Shown: positions 19,783-27,751, counted from the stretch's first letter. The stretch is DNA of 64,000 nt from Micromonospora sp. WMMD1082 (GCF_029626175.1 NZ_JARUBM010000002.1:2931001-2995000); one strand, 5' to 3'. Numbers and translations: made by a program. Notes: generated by a model not told the origin, from the letters alone.

Positions 19783-20622
19783 GTGCCGTCGCTCTTCGCC
19801 TCATACCTGCGCGTGTACGAGCCGCTGACCGCCTTTCACCGGGACCGCCAGTCCTACTGGCGGCGCTACGTCGAGCAGGGGCGGGCGGTGGCCCCGGTGG
19901 AGGGGCCCGGTCGGCAGCGGACCTCGGTCATCGAGGCGCTCGGTGCCGGGTGGACGCGGCTGCCCGATCTGCCGGACGAGGCGTACGTGCTGGAGACCGA
20001 CGAGACCCTGCTGGTGTGCCCGTGGAACCTGCGTATCCGGGTGGCCGAGGCGGCGTTGAGCGCGCGGGACGGCGTGCCGCCGGTGCTGGCGGACGCCTTC
20101 GTTCCGCCGGTGTTGGCGGGGCAGGCCAAAGCGGTGGTGGAGGACTGGCGCAGCGGGGCCCGGGTGCTGGAGCACGGCGTGCCCCGGGTACACGAGCAGA
20201 TCGCGACCTGGGGCGTACCGCTGCGCTGGTTCGTGCTCTTCGAGGCGCAGGAGCGCAACCACGTGACCGCGCCCGATCGCCGGTCGCTGCGCTTCCGGAC
20301 GGAGATCTCCAAGGCCCGGCGCCGGTCGTCGCGGGCGCTGGCGGTGCTCCGTAAGTCGGTCGGCGACGCGCCGATCACCGAGGCGGTCGAGGAGGCCGCC
20401 CGCTGGCTGGAGGAGTTCCACCCGCGTTCGGTGGTCGAGCTGGACTACGGCGGGCTGGTCGAGCTGCTCCCGGACGAGACGCTGGCCGAGGACGACTCGC
20501 CGGAGCTGGTCGCGGCGGGCCTCGCCGGGCTGTCCAGGGGCGAGGCGGAGGAGGCCTCGGAGGCGTACGACAAACTGGTCGCCCGGTGGCGCGCGGTGCA
20601 ACTTCTGGAGCGGTGCAACTAG
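19783..20622 (+). CDS. Conserved actinobacterial protein of unknown function
   Basis: This 279-residue soluble protein begins MPSLFASYLRVYEPLTAFHRDRQ (GTG at 19783) and includes RQRTSVIEALGAGWTRLP, LVCPWNLRIRVAEAAL and a Lys/Arg-rich segment TEISKARRRSSRALAVLRKSVG. It has no signal peptide or membrane helix. I recognise it only as the conserved gene that sits between vdh and bldC in actinomycetes; function unknown. The conservation of position next to bldC suggests a link to development. Confidence 0.8.
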   Translation: MPSLFASYLRVYEPLTAFHRDRQSYWRRYVEQGRAVAPVEGPGRQRTSVIEALGAGWTRLPDLPDEAYVLETDETLLVCPWNLRIRVAEAALSARDGVPPVLADAFVPPVLAGQAKAVVEDWRSGARVLEHGVPRVHEQIATWGVPLRWFVLFEAQERNHVTAPDRRSLRFRTEISKARRRSSRALAVLRKSVGDAPITEAVEEAARWLEEFHPRSVVELDYGGLVELLPDETLAEDDSPELVAAGLAGLSRGEAEEASEAYDKLVARWRAVQLLERCN

Positions 20623-20874
20623 CCCTCAATCATCCCATTGTCGAGGTACAACGCGAAGCTGGTTCGTAGTTGACGCATCACGAACCGTGATCATGAGTCC
20701 GAATAAGGTAGCTTCTGGGGTGTAAAGGTTGTATAAATCGGGCATGGTTCATCCGTCCGTCTAGGGACGTTCGGCCGTTCGGCCCATGTCGGACATCGGG
20801 GACTAGCCGGACCATGGGAGACGCGTCGGCCGGCGGGACCCCGGCCGATGTCTATCCATGTGGAGGAGTGACCG

Positions 20875-21084
20875 ATGGCATCGCGAACGCATGAACCAGA
20901 GCCGCTACTCACACCGGCCGAGGTGGCGTCGATGTTCCGTGTCGACCCGAAGACGGTGACCCGCTGGGCGAAGGCGGGCAAGCTGAGCGCCATCCGGACT
21001 CTCGGCGGCCACCGCCGTTACCGCGAGTCTGAGGTCAGGGCGTTGCTACAGGGGCAGATCCCGCAGCAGCGCCAGGGGGATTGA
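20875..21084 (+). CDS. bldC: Developmental regulator BldC (MerR-type HTH)
   Basis: A 69-residue protein that is nearly only a winged helix-turn-helix of MerR type: LLTPAEVASMFRVDPKTVTRWAKAGKLSAIRTLGGHRRYRE (shown here in pieces in the family pattern). BldC in Streptomyces binds direct repeats cooperatively and holds back entry into sporulation. The ATG at 20875 follows GGAGGAG. The length and the C-terminal LLQGQIPQQRQGD fit. The 252-base upstream gap is comparatively AT-rich around 20700-20745 (ATAAGGTAGC, TTGTATAAAT) and should contain its promoter. Confidence 0.95.
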   Translation: MASRTHEPEPLLTPAEVASMFRVDPKTVTRWAKAGKLSAIRTLGGHRRYRESEVRALLQGQIPQQRQGD

Positions 21085-21121
21085 CCGACCGGTTAGAAAG
21101 CTCAGATAGCAAGCCTCACCG

Positions 21122-21149
21122 AGGGCGGCGGGATCGTTTCCGCCGCCCT
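21122..21149 (+). terminator. Rho-independent terminator after bldC
   Basis: AGGGCGGCGG and CCGCCGCCCT form a perfect 10-bp stem around an 8-nt loop, followed by TTGTC, 38 bases after the bldC stop. Confidence 0.85.
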
Positions 21150-21198
21150 TTGTCGTGCCCCGGGCGCCCCGGCACCCAGCTGCCGGTGCAGGGCCGGT

Positions 21199-21579
21199 TC
21201 ACTCGGCCAGCTCGACCCGGATCCCCACCGTGCCGCCCTCGCCCCGGCGCAGCCGGCTGCCGAGCAGGGCCAGCCGGCCGATCACCCGGTATTTCTGCTT
21301 GATCAGCCCACGAATGCGGTTGGTCGTGCCGGGATCGTAGAGGCTTGCCCGGGCCGGCACCGCCTCGCCGTGCGGCCGGCCGCGTACGTCGCACGGGGCC
21401 ACCGTGACGTCTCCGCTGCGGCGGATCCGTTTCACCTTGCCGGCGTCGGCCGTCGACCACACCGCCAGGGCGTCGCCGTCGCGGACCGCCCAGACCGGGG
21501 TCGGCACGGCGCGACCGTCCTTGCGGAATGTCGTCAAGAGGAGGTATTTCTCTGCCGCGAGGCGGTCCAACGTGGTCAC
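21199..21579 (-). CDS. PPOX-class F420-dependent oxidoreductase
   Basis: A 126-residue split-barrel flavin/deazaflavin-binding protein: LAAEKYLLLTTFRKDGRAVPTPVWAVRDG at the start is characteristic of the PPOX class, with KVKRIRRSGDVTVAPCDVRG in the middle. Actinobacterial members of this size usually bind F420, but biliverdin or FMN is possible. The GTG at 21579 lies behind GGTGGGG. It is divergent from the methyltransferase gene with only 54 bases between starts, so promoters overlap. Confidence 0.85.
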   Translation of the reverse strand: MTTLDRLAAEKYLLLTTFRKDGRAVPTPVWAVRDGDALAVWSTADAGKVKRIRRSGDVTVAPCDVRGRPHGEAVPARASLYDPGTTNRIRGLIKQKYRVIGRLALLGSRLRRGEGGTVGIRVELAE

Positions 21580-21633
21580 CCCACCAGGATACGGGCGCTG
21601 CGGCTGACTGAGCAGCCCGATAGCGTGAGGGAT

Positions 21634-22410
21634 GTGACGGGGGAACCACGGATCGGTGACGTCTTCGGGGAGCTGCTGCGCGACGCGCTGGCCGTGGCGA
21701 CCGGCATCGGCCCCCGCCCGCTGGCCGGGGGGCGCCTGCCCCGCCCGGTCATCGAGATCATCGAGCGGGACGACGGGCTGGTCAACGGCGCGCCGGCCGC
21801 GCACTACCTCGACGGGCCGCAGGACTGGCAACCGCACGACCATAGGGCGGTGGACCGGGTGCGCGGCGCGACCCTGGACATCGGTGTCGGAGGCGGGCGG
21901 ATCGCGCTGCTGCTCCAGGAGCGCGGCGTGCCGGTCACCGGGCTGGACATCTCGCCCGGTGCGCTGCAGGTATGCCGGCGCCGGGGCGTACGCGACCTCG
22001 CGCACGGCACGGTCGACGAGCACGTCGCGAGCGGGCGGCGGTACGACACCTTCCTGCTGCTCGGCAACAACCTGGGCCTGATCGAGGGGCGGGACCGGGC
22101 ACCCGCCTTCCTCGCCGCGCTGGCCGCGCTCGCCCGCCCCGGTGCGCAGGTGATCGCCCACGGCACCGATCCGTACGGCACCCGTGACCCGGTGCACACC
22201 GGCTACCACGAGCGGAACCGGCGGCGGGGTCGCCTCGGCGGGCAGCTGCGGCTGCGGCTGCGCTACCGCGAGCTGGGCACATCCTGGTTCGACTACCTGG
22301 TCTGCTCACCGACCGAGCTGGGCGAGCTGGTCCACGGCTCGGCCTGGCGGCTGACCGACGTGGACGACCGCGACGCCCCGTACTATCTCGCCACCCTGCG
22401 GCTGGCCTGA
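21634..22410 (+). CDS. Class I SAM-dependent methyltransferase
   Basis: The 258-residue product contains the SAM-binding motif I TLDIGVGGGRIALLLQERG, acidic motif II VTGLDISPGALQVCRRRG, and a later motif LLLGNNLGLIEG. Substrate is unknown. The GTG at 21634 has GAGGGA just upstream; another GTG at 21625 is possible. A stretch rich in Arg (HERNRRRGRLGGQLRLRLRYREL) lies near residue 190. No neighbour points to a pathway. Confidence 0.82.
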   Translation: MTGEPRIGDVFGELLRDALAVATGIGPRPLAGGRLPRPVIEIIERDDGLVNGAPAAHYLDGPQDWQPHDHRAVDRVRGATLDIGVGGGRIALLLQERGVPVTGLDISPGALQVCRRRGVRDLAHGTVDEHVASGRRYDTFLLLGNNLGLIEGRDRAPAFLAALAALARPGAQVIAHGTDPYGTRDPVHTGYHERNRRRGRLGGQLRLRLRYRELGTSWFDYLVCSPTELGELVHGSAWRLTDVDDRDAPYYLATLRLA

Positions 22411-22455
22411 GCCGGCGGCAGGGTGGCGAGTGGCTGCGGTCCGCAGCCCTACCTC

Positions 22456-22752
22456 TCAGACCTGAAGGGTGGGCGGGAGCTGCTCCGGGGGAAGCCCGCC
22501 GTCGCCGGTGACGACCTCCGTGGGCTGGCCGCTCTCGTCAAGGTCGACCATGGTCACGTCGACCTTGCCGTCCCCGTCGGTGTCGAACTGGAACAGGTCG
22601 GCCTTGCCGTCACCGTCGGTGTCGACCACCCAGACGTCGGGACGGCCGTCGCTGTTGGTGTCGGCGCGCAGCAGCTCGATGCGTTCGTCGCCGCGCGTCT
22701 CGATCGTCCCCTCGGTGCTCGCGCCGTCCACGGTCTCCGGTGCCTGGCTCAT
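22456..22752 (-). CDS. Small DxDxDG-repeat (Ca-binding-like) protein
   Basis: A 98-residue acidic protein with three clear EF-hand/dockerin-like loops in tandem: DTNSDGRPDVW, DTDGDGKADLF and DTDGDGKVDVT, each about 14 residues apart, followed by a fourth weaker one (DLDESGQPT). Such loops bind Ca2+ in secreted proteins, yet I see no signal peptide or membrane segment from the ATG at 22752 (GAAGGACGAG upstream). It could be cytosolic, or be exported without a signal. No family name is offered. Confidence 0.75.
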   Translation of the reverse strand: MSQAPETVDGASTEGTIETRGDERIELLRADTNSDGRPDVWVVDTDGDGKADLFQFDTDGDGKVDVTMVDLDESGQPTEVVTGDGGLPPEQLPPTLQV

Positions 22753-22844
22753 CTGCTCGTCCTTCCCTCGGTTGTCGGCGGTCTGTACCCGATCCCGCCC
22801 GCCCCCACGCCTCGGGCAGGTCCGGTGCTGCATAGAGTCGCTGG

Positions 22845-22952
22845 ATGACTGAGCGGAGCATAGAGGCTGGCTCCGGCGTGGCGGCGATCCCGCGTGCCGG
22901 CGGCGTCAACGAGCGACTCACCGTCACCGTGCGGTGGTGCCGCGATGACTGA
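22845..22952 (+). CDS. Possible 35-codon upstream small gene
   Basis: An ATG at 22845 opens 35 codons that begin MTERSIEAGSG and stop with a TGA at 22950-22952, overlapping the first codons of the dehydrogenase gene. Its start (ATGACTGAGCGG) nearly copies that gene's own start (ATGACTGAACGG), hinting at a small duplication. It could couple translation to the downstream gene or be chance. Confidence 0.25.
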   Translation: MTERSIEAGSGVAAIPRAGGVNERLTVTVRWCRDD

Positions 22953-23835
22953 ACGGTTCGTGGTGGTGGGGGGCGGCACGATGGGCCTCGGTATCGCGTA
23001 CGTGGCGGCCGGCAGCGGTCACGCGGTGGAGCTGGTCGAGGTCGACCGGGAACGCGGCGACGCGGCGGTACGCCGGCTCGCCCAGCTCTGGGAGCGGGCC
23101 GTGCAGCGCGGTCGGCTCACCGCCGAGCAGGCCGCCGCCAACCGCGCGCTGATCACCCTGCGGGCGGGGCTCGCCGAGGTCGCCGAGGCGCCGGACGTGA
23201 TCGTGGAGGCGGTACCGGAACGACCCGACCTCAAGCGGGCCGTGCTGGCCGAGGCGGAGGCGCTGCGACCGGCGCTGCTGGGCAGCAACACCTCCAGCAT
23301 CCCGATCGCCGAACTCGCGGCGGAGCTGGCGCGTCCGGAGCGCTTCTGCGGGCTGCACTTCTTCAACCCGGTCTGGGCGATGGCGCTGCTGGAGATCGTG
23401 GTCGGGCCGGCCACCGCGCCGGGGACCACGGACGCGGCCGTCGCGCTCGCCGGCCGGCTGGGCAAGGACCCCGTCGTGGTACGCGACATGCCGGGCTTCG
23501 CCACGTCGCGGCTCGGCGTGACCCTCGGACTGGAGGCGATCCGGATGCTCGCCGACGGGGTGGCCAGCCCCGCCGACATCGACAAGGCAATGGTGCTCGG
23601 CTACCGGCACCCCGTCGGGCCGCTGGAACTGACCGACCTGGTCGGCCTGGACGTGCGGCTCGACATCGCGCGCACCCTCCAGGCCGCGTACGGGGACCGG
23701 TTCGCCCCGCCACCGCTGCTGGTGGAACTGGTCGCCGCCGGCCGGCTGGGCAAGAAGTCCGGGCACGGCTTCTACCGGTGGACCGACGGCGTCCGCTCGG
23801 ACGGCACCGGGCCGGCGGCGGGGGCGGCACGATGA
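22945..23835 (+). CDS. 3-hydroxyacyl-CoA dehydrogenase
   Basis: NAD-dependent oxidation of 3-hydroxyacyl-CoA in beta-oxidation or aromatic acid breakdown. The 296-residue protein has the Rossmann motif VVGGGTMGLGIAYVAA, VEAVPERPDLKRAV, SNTSSIPIAELA, the HFFNPVWAMALLEIV block with the catalytic His, and a C-terminal domain ending LGKKSGHGFYRW. The ATG at 22945 begins MTERFVVVGGG. It overlaps the next gene (enoyl-CoA hydratase) by an ATGA, so the two make consecutive enzymes of one pathway. Confidence 0.93.
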   Translation: MTERFVVVGGGTMGLGIAYVAAGSGHAVELVEVDRERGDAAVRRLAQLWERAVQRGRLTAEQAAANRALITLRAGLAEVAEAPDVIVEAVPERPDLKRAVLAEAEALRPALLGSNTSSIPIAELAAELARPERFCGLHFFNPVWAMALLEIVVGPATAPGTTDAAVALAGRLGKDPVVVRDMPGFATSRLGVTLGLEAIRMLADGVASPADIDKAMVLGYRHPVGPLELTDLVGLDVRLDIARTLQAAYGDRFAPPPLLVELVAAGRLGKKSGHGFYRWTDGVRSDGTGPAAGAAR

Positions 23836-24575
23836 GCGGGCTGCGCGTCGAGGAGCGGCCGGACCGGCTGGTGGTCACGCTGGACCGGCCGGAGAAGCGC
23901 AACGCCATCGACACCGATCTGATCGCCGCGCTGCACGAGGTCTGCGCCGAACTGGAGGCCCGCCCCCGGATGCTGCTGCTGACCGGCGGCACCGACGGGA
24001 TCTTCGCCGGCGGTGCCGACATCGCCCAGCTGCGCGAGCGGGGCCGGTTGGACGCGCTGGCCGCGATCAACTCGGCGGCCTTCGCCCGGATCCGGGCGCT
24101 GCCGATGCCGACCGTGGCGGCGATCGACGGCCCGGCGCTGGGCGGCGGCGCCGAGTTGGCGTACGCCTGCGATCTTCGGGTCTGCTCGGCGCGGGCGGTC
24201 TTCGGCCAGCCGGAGGTGCGGCTCGGCATCCTGGCCGGCGCCGGCGCGACCCACCGGCTGCCGGCGCTGGTCGGCGAGACCATCGCCAAGGAGCTGTTGT
24301 TCACCGGCCGACGGGTGGACGCCGCGGAGGCGCTGCGGATCGGGCTGGTCAACCGGGTGGTGGCGACCCCGGACGAGCTGATGCCCGCCGCGCACGGCCT
24401 GATCGACGAGATGGCCAAGGGTTCGGCGCTGGCGCTGCGGCTGACCAAACTCGCCGTCGACGCCCCGGCCGCCGCCCATCCGCACCTGGACCTGGTCAGT
24501 CAGGCGGTGCTCTTCACCGACGAGGAGAAGCACCGCCGGATGACCGAGTTCCTCCAGCGGCGGCGCGGGAGCTGA
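23832..24575 (+). CDS. Enoyl-CoA hydratase/isomerase family protein
   Basis: Crotonase-fold protein of 247 residues. Motifs: LVVTLDRPEKRNAID, FAGGADIAQL (oxyanion loop), and AAIDGPALGGGAELAYACDLRV followed by GQPEVRLGILAGAGATHRL with the catalytic-Glu region (PEV and AGAGAT). The ATG at 23832 overlaps the dehydrogenase stop. Together they form a beta-oxidation pair; an exact substrate chain length cannot be read. A near-perfect bidirectional hairpin follows. Confidence 0.92.
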   Translation: MSGLRVEERPDRLVVTLDRPEKRNAIDTDLIAALHEVCAELEARPRMLLLTGGTDGIFAGGADIAQLRERGRLDALAAINSAAFARIRALPMPTVAAIDGPALGGGAELAYACDLRVCSARAVFGQPEVRLGILAGAGATHRLPALVGETIAKELLFTGRRVDAAEALRIGLVNRVVATPDELMPAAHGLIDEMAKGSALALRLTKLAVDAPAAAHPHLDLVSQAVLFTDEEKHRRMTEFLQRRRGS

Positions 24576-24590
24576 GGCGTCAGGAAACCG

Positions 24591-24622
24591 CGACGGCCGC
24601 ACCGGGTCCGGTGCGGCCGTCG
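24591..24622. terminator. Bidirectional terminator
   Basis: CGACGGCCGCACCGG and its exact complement are separated by just GT, forming a 32-base palindrome between the convergent hydratase and binding-protein genes. Confidence 0.8.
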
Positions 24623-24635
24623 GCGTCGGGTGGGG

Positions 24636-25994
24636 TCAGCGGGCCAGCGCCGCCAGCGGCACCTCGGCGTCGGCGAGCGCCCGGATCACCGCGGCGGACT
24701 CGCCGAAGCCGATGATCAGCACCGCGTCGGCACCGAAGTCCTTGATCTGCTTCGCGCCGTCGCTGAAGTTGATCGGCGCGGCCTCGGCGTCCTCCCCGGG
24801 CTCATAGCCGAGCAGCTTCACCTTGTCACCACCGAAACCGGCCCGCTCCAGCTCCCCCCGGACGATGTCCTGGAGGCCCTCGCCGTAGGAGTCCTGACGC
24901 GCCACGATGGCGATCTTCTGCGGGCCGTCCCGCAGGATCACGTCGGCCAGCGCGCGCCCCTGGAGGCCGTCCGGCGGGGCCGTACGGAAGTAGAGACCCT
25001 TGTCGTCCGCCGTGGTCAGGCTCGCGGCGGTGTTCGACGGGGAGAACAGGACAATGCCCGCCTTCACCACGTCGGGCAGCACGGCGGTGGAGATCCCGGA
25101 GCCGCCGGCACCGATGATCACGTGGACCCCGGCCTCGATGTGACTGGCCACCGTCGCCTTGGCGACCGTGGGGTTGGTGCCGTCGTCGCCGTCGATCCAG
25201 ACCACGTCCTCGCCCAGCACGCCGCCGGCCGCGTTGATCTCCTTGATCGCCAGCGCCGCACCGGCCGCCATCGGTGGGTTGGCCAGCGCCAGGTCACCGG
25301 TCTTGGGCAGCAGGCCGCCCAGCACGAGCGGGGCGCCGCTCTCCGGATCGGTGAAGGTGCCGGACTGCGGCCTACCCGCCGGCGGCTTCTTGGTGCTGGC
25401 CGCGTTGTCGTCACCGGCGCCGACGAACTCCATCTTGGCCTCGTTGAGCTGCTGGCCGTCGAAGTGAAGCGTGGCGTAACTGGCGGTGGCCGGCTCGCCC
25501 GCGTCGGTGAAGCCGGCCCGGGTGATCGAGGCGCTGCGGTACTCGATGTCGGTTCCCTCGCGGGCCAGGCGCAGGCACTGGTTCACCGTGGCGCAGCGGG
25601 TGCCACCGTTGGTGACGCCGACGATCTGCTTGGCGATGGCCGCGGAATCGGTCGTCCCGGCGAGCTGCGCCGCGAGCGCGCTGATCACCACCGCGTCGTA
25701 CGCCTCGGCGGCGTAGAGGTAGTCGCTCAGCCTCGGGTCCACGGACCGTAGCCGGTTCTTGAAGTCCTCCGGCAGCGGGGTGAGCGGCGTGGTGCCCTTC
25801 ATCCCGTCGACCAGGCCGGCACGGTCCTCCAACTCGTCCGGGTACGAGTTGAGCATGTTGCCGTCCGTGCCGTAGAGACGCACCTGTTGGGCGGTAGCCT
25901 CCTCGGGCTGGTCATCCCCGCATGCGCTGGTGGCGAGCAGGACCGTGGCGCAGACAGCCAGGATGGCCGTCCGCGAGCCGCGTGACATGTGCAT
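24636..25994 (-). CDS. Circularly permuted branched-chain-amino-acid-type solute-binding lipoprotein
   Basis: A 452-residue lipoprotein (signal peptide 1-24, lipidated Cys25 in LLATSAC) of the Peripla_BP_6/LivJ family, but with the two halves of the fold swapped. Residues about 38-190 hold what is normally the C-terminal part (VRLYGTDGN, AYDAVVISALAAQLAGTTD, GGTRCATVNQC, GFTDAGEPATASYATLHFDG). A Pro/Thr/Lys-rich linker follows (about 192-220). Residues about 222-452 hold the normal N-terminal part (LGGLLPKTGDLA, INAAGGVLGEDVVWIDGDDG, FSPSNTAASL, YFRTAPPDGLQGR) and stop at VIRALADAEVPL, where the family continues into the LYGTDGN-like strand. The ATG at 25994 has GAGGAAGG upstream. No permease or ATPase gene is adjacent, so it is an orphan component. 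Confidence 0.9.
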   Translation of the reverse strand: MHMSRGSRTAILAVCATVLLATSACGDDQPEEATAQQVRLYGTDGNMLNSYPDELEDRAGLVDGMKGTTPLTPLPEDFKNRLRSVDPRLSDYLYAAEAYDAVVISALAAQLAGTTDSAAIAKQIVGVTNGGTRCATVNQCLRLAREGTDIEYRSASITRAGFTDAGEPATASYATLHFDGQQLNEAKMEFVGAGDDNAASTKKPPAGRPQSGTFTDPESGAPLVLGGLLPKTGDLALANPPMAAGAALAIKEINAAGGVLGEDVVWIDGDDGTNPTVAKATVASHIEAGVHVIIGAGGSGISTAVLPDVVKAGIVLFSPSNTAASLTTADDKGLYFRTAPPDGLQGRALADVILRDGPQKIAIVARQDSYGEGLQDIVRGELERAGFGGDKVKLLGYEPGEDAEAAPINFSDGAKQIKDFGADAVLIIGFGESAAVIRALADAEVPLAALAR

Positions 25995-26148
25995 GGTCGT
26001 CCTTCCTCGGGCGAAGGTCCGCTGCGCAGACTAGCGTGCCGCGCTGGGCTGCGGGACCGTGGAGGTCGGTCTATCCGCAGGTCGCCTCCACCATGTGCGG
26101 AGAGTAACCAACGAGGGCTCCTTGACCGGCACCCCTACTGTGCGGTGG

Positions 26149-26538
26149 GTGACCGACTCGCCACAGCAGATGTTCGCCGATGCCGCCGCCATCCTCAGCT
26201 CGGCGCTCGACGGAGACCCCGACGCCGTGGTGGGGACCTTCGACGCGGTCGTCGACCGGGCCGGCCTCGCCGGGGCGTACGACGTGGCGTGGTGCCTGGC
26301 CGCGACGATGGTCGGCGATCCAGTGCCGCCGGGGGCGTGTGCGCTCGACTTCCCCGACATCGAGCAGGCCGGGTACGACGCCCGCTGGGTGGCCCGCTTC
26401 GTCAGCGCGTACGCCAACGCCGACCTCGACACCGCGCGGGCGCTCTTCGGTGCGGCGGCCGCCGACGGGCTGCTGCCGGAATGCCTGCTGACCCTGGCCG
26501 GCTCGACCGTGGCGACGCTGCGGCATCGGGCCGCCTGA
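26149..26538 (+). CDS. Hypothetical protein
   Basis: A 129-residue Ala/Asp-rich soluble protein that I do not recognise: VTDSPQQMFADAAAILSSALDGD, then AYDVAWCLAATMVGD and CALDFPDIEQAGYDARWVARFVSAY. It looks all-helical, like a small TPR-like or two-helix repeat protein. The GTG at 26149 is chosen because TACTGT lies seven bases before it (leaderless -10) and no Shine-Dalgarno is seen; upstream starts (TTG 26122) are possible. Confidence 0.6.
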   Translation: MTDSPQQMFADAAAILSSALDGDPDAVVGTFDAVVDRAGLAGAYDVAWCLAATMVGDPVPPGACALDFPDIEQAGYDARWVARFVSAYANADLDTARALFGAAAADGLLPECLLTLAGSTVATLRHRAA

Positions 26539-26590
26539 CCGTTCCCGCCGGTCGCGCTGCGTGCCCCCCGCGAGGCGGCAACGCGCGTGC

Positions 26591-27103
26591 TCATGACGCC
26601 TGGTGGACCAGCGTCGCCGCGTAGCGGGAGAGCAGTTCGTGCCAGCCGGCGGTCAGCGCCTGCCGGTAGCCCTCCGCGGCGGCGCCGTGCCGGTCGAAGT
26701 GCCGGTGCGCGACCTCGACCAGGGTGCCGGGATCGCTCGGGGTGAACAGCACCTCGACCTCGCTGGCCAGTGCCGGGTCGGGCACCGGCGCGCGGTCCGC
26801 GCCGATCTGCCAGGTGAAGACCAGCCGGCGGGGCGGATCCCAGGTCAGCACCCGCCCCCAGTCGTTGCGGAAGCCGTAGGGGCCGATCTCGTAGAGCATC
26901 CCGCCGGCATGGGGCTCCATGCCCAACTCGGCCAGGAGCGTGGGCCCGGACCAGGTGTATTCCATCACCCACCAGTCGGCGAGCCGCTCGGTGAACACCT
27001 CGTACGCCTGCTCGGCGGACGCGGGGACGAGCAGGATGCTGCGGAGCGCGAACCGCTCGTGATCCTGCTGGATGTCGGTAGGATCGGCCATCCCCTGTCC
27101 CAT
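26591..27103 (-). CDS. SRPBCC/AHSA1 family protein
   Basis: The 170-residue product belongs to the START-like/AHSA1 fold: RSILLVPASAEQAYEVFTE at the start, GMLYEIGPYGFRNDWGRVLTWDPPRRLVFTW in the middle, and TLVEVAHRHFDRHG plus AGWHELLSRYAA at the end. Such proteins bind small hydrophobic ligands or regulate; the partner is unknown. The start is the ATG at 27103 or the in-frame ATG at 27091 (MADPTDIQQD); neither has a strong ribosome site. Confidence 0.82.
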   Translation of the reverse strand: MGQGMADPTDIQQDHERFALRSILLVPASAEQAYEVFTERLADWWVMEYTWSGPTLLAELGMEPHAGGMLYEIGPYGFRNDWGRVLTWDPPRRLVFTWQIGADRAPVPDPALASEVEVLFTPSDPGTLVEVAHRHFDRHGAAAEGYRQALTAGWHELLSRYAATLVHQAS

Positions 27104-27174
27104 AGGCCCGGACCATACCGGCTCATGCCCGGGTGTGCAGCTTCCGTCGATGCCCGCCCGTCTCGCCGGCTACC

Positions 27175-27402
27175 TCACGCCGGAGGTTTCGCGGCCACGA
27201 AGCTCCCCTTGCCCTGGTGAGTCTCGATCCAGCCCCGCTCATCGAGAATCCGCAGCGCGTAGCGGATCGGGGTCGTCGATGCCCGGTACTGGACGCAGAG
27301 GTCGGCGATGCTCGGGAGCTTGTCGCCGGGCTTCAGCTGCCCGTTCCGAATGGACGCGGTCACATCCTCAATTACCTGCTCATACACGGGACGCCTGGGC
27401 AT
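27175..27402 (-). CDS. Short GntR-family DNA-binding protein (HTH only)
   Basis: This 75-residue protein is just the winged helix-turn-helix of GntR type: YEQVIEDVTASIRNGQLKPGDKLPS, TTPIRYALRILDERGWIE, HQGKGSFVA. It lacks any effector-binding domain. The ATG at 27402 is 57 bases from a perfect 17-bp palindrome (27477-27493) that lies between this gene and the divergent small genes from 27608, so autoregulation and control of those genes are likely. Confidence 0.88.
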   Translation of the reverse strand: MPRRPVYEQVIEDVTASIRNGQLKPGDKLPSIADLCVQYRASTTPIRYALRILDERGWIETHQGKGSFVAAKPPA

Positions 27403-27459
27403 GGTGTGGGGCCACCTCTCGTCAGCCCTCTGATCGTGACACGCCCGTTCGCACTCTGT

Positions 27460-27493
27460 GTATGCAGTGTTGACTCAGTATGCAGTGCATACT
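27460..27493. promoter_or_regulatory. Probable GntR operator: 17-bp palindrome plus half site
   Basis: AGTATGCAGTGCATACT at 27477-27493 is a perfect palindrome centred on G27485. A direct copy of its left half, GTATGCAGTG, lies at 27460-27469, exactly 18 bp earlier. GntR dimers bind such palindromes. It lies in the spacer between the divergent GntR gene and the two small genes starting at 27608. Confidence 0.75.
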
Positions 27494-27607
27494 AAGTTTC
27501 GAGGTGGGCCTCTCGTCAGCAGCGGTGGCCCGGCCGGGGTGGGGGCGGTTCCCCCGTTGTCGCTCCCGCCTCGGCATCCGCACCCCTCCTACCTGCGGGA
27601 GGCACCG

Positions 27608-27751
27608 ATGGCCGAGCATGTCGACGAGCAGTCCCCACCCGTACGCCCGGATCCGCCCGGCCCGCCGCGTGCCGATCTCCGGGAGCGGGCGCGGCTGATC
27701 GCGTGCCTCGCGGTGGTTGTCCTCGGCGTGCTGATCGGAGTCCTCCGGTGA
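27608..27751 (+). CDS. Small single-pass membrane protein
   Basis: A 47-residue protein: an acidic/Pro-rich head (MAEHVDEQSPPVRPDPPGPP), a short RADLRERAR stretch, and a single hydrophobic helix (LIACLAVVVLGVLIGVL) ending at Arg. The ATG at 27608 is preceded by GGGAGG. Its stop overlaps the next start (GTGA). It is divergent from the GntR gene and probably controlled by it. Function unknown. Confidence 0.7.
   Translation: MAEHVDEQSPPVRPDPPGPPRADLRERARLIACLAVVVLGVLIGVLR

Noticed and set aside
24636..25994. Two partial binding-protein genes fused by a frameshift or assembly error
   Set aside because: A single clean frame has its own signal peptide, lipobox and ribosome site, and the halves are complementary, not overlapping. 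Permutation is the simpler reading.
26122..26141. A -35/-10 pair (TTGACC and TACTGT) before the hypothetical gene at 26149
   Set aside because: The spacer is only 8 bases, too short for a sigma-70-type promoter; only the -10 was kept as a hint of leaderless start.
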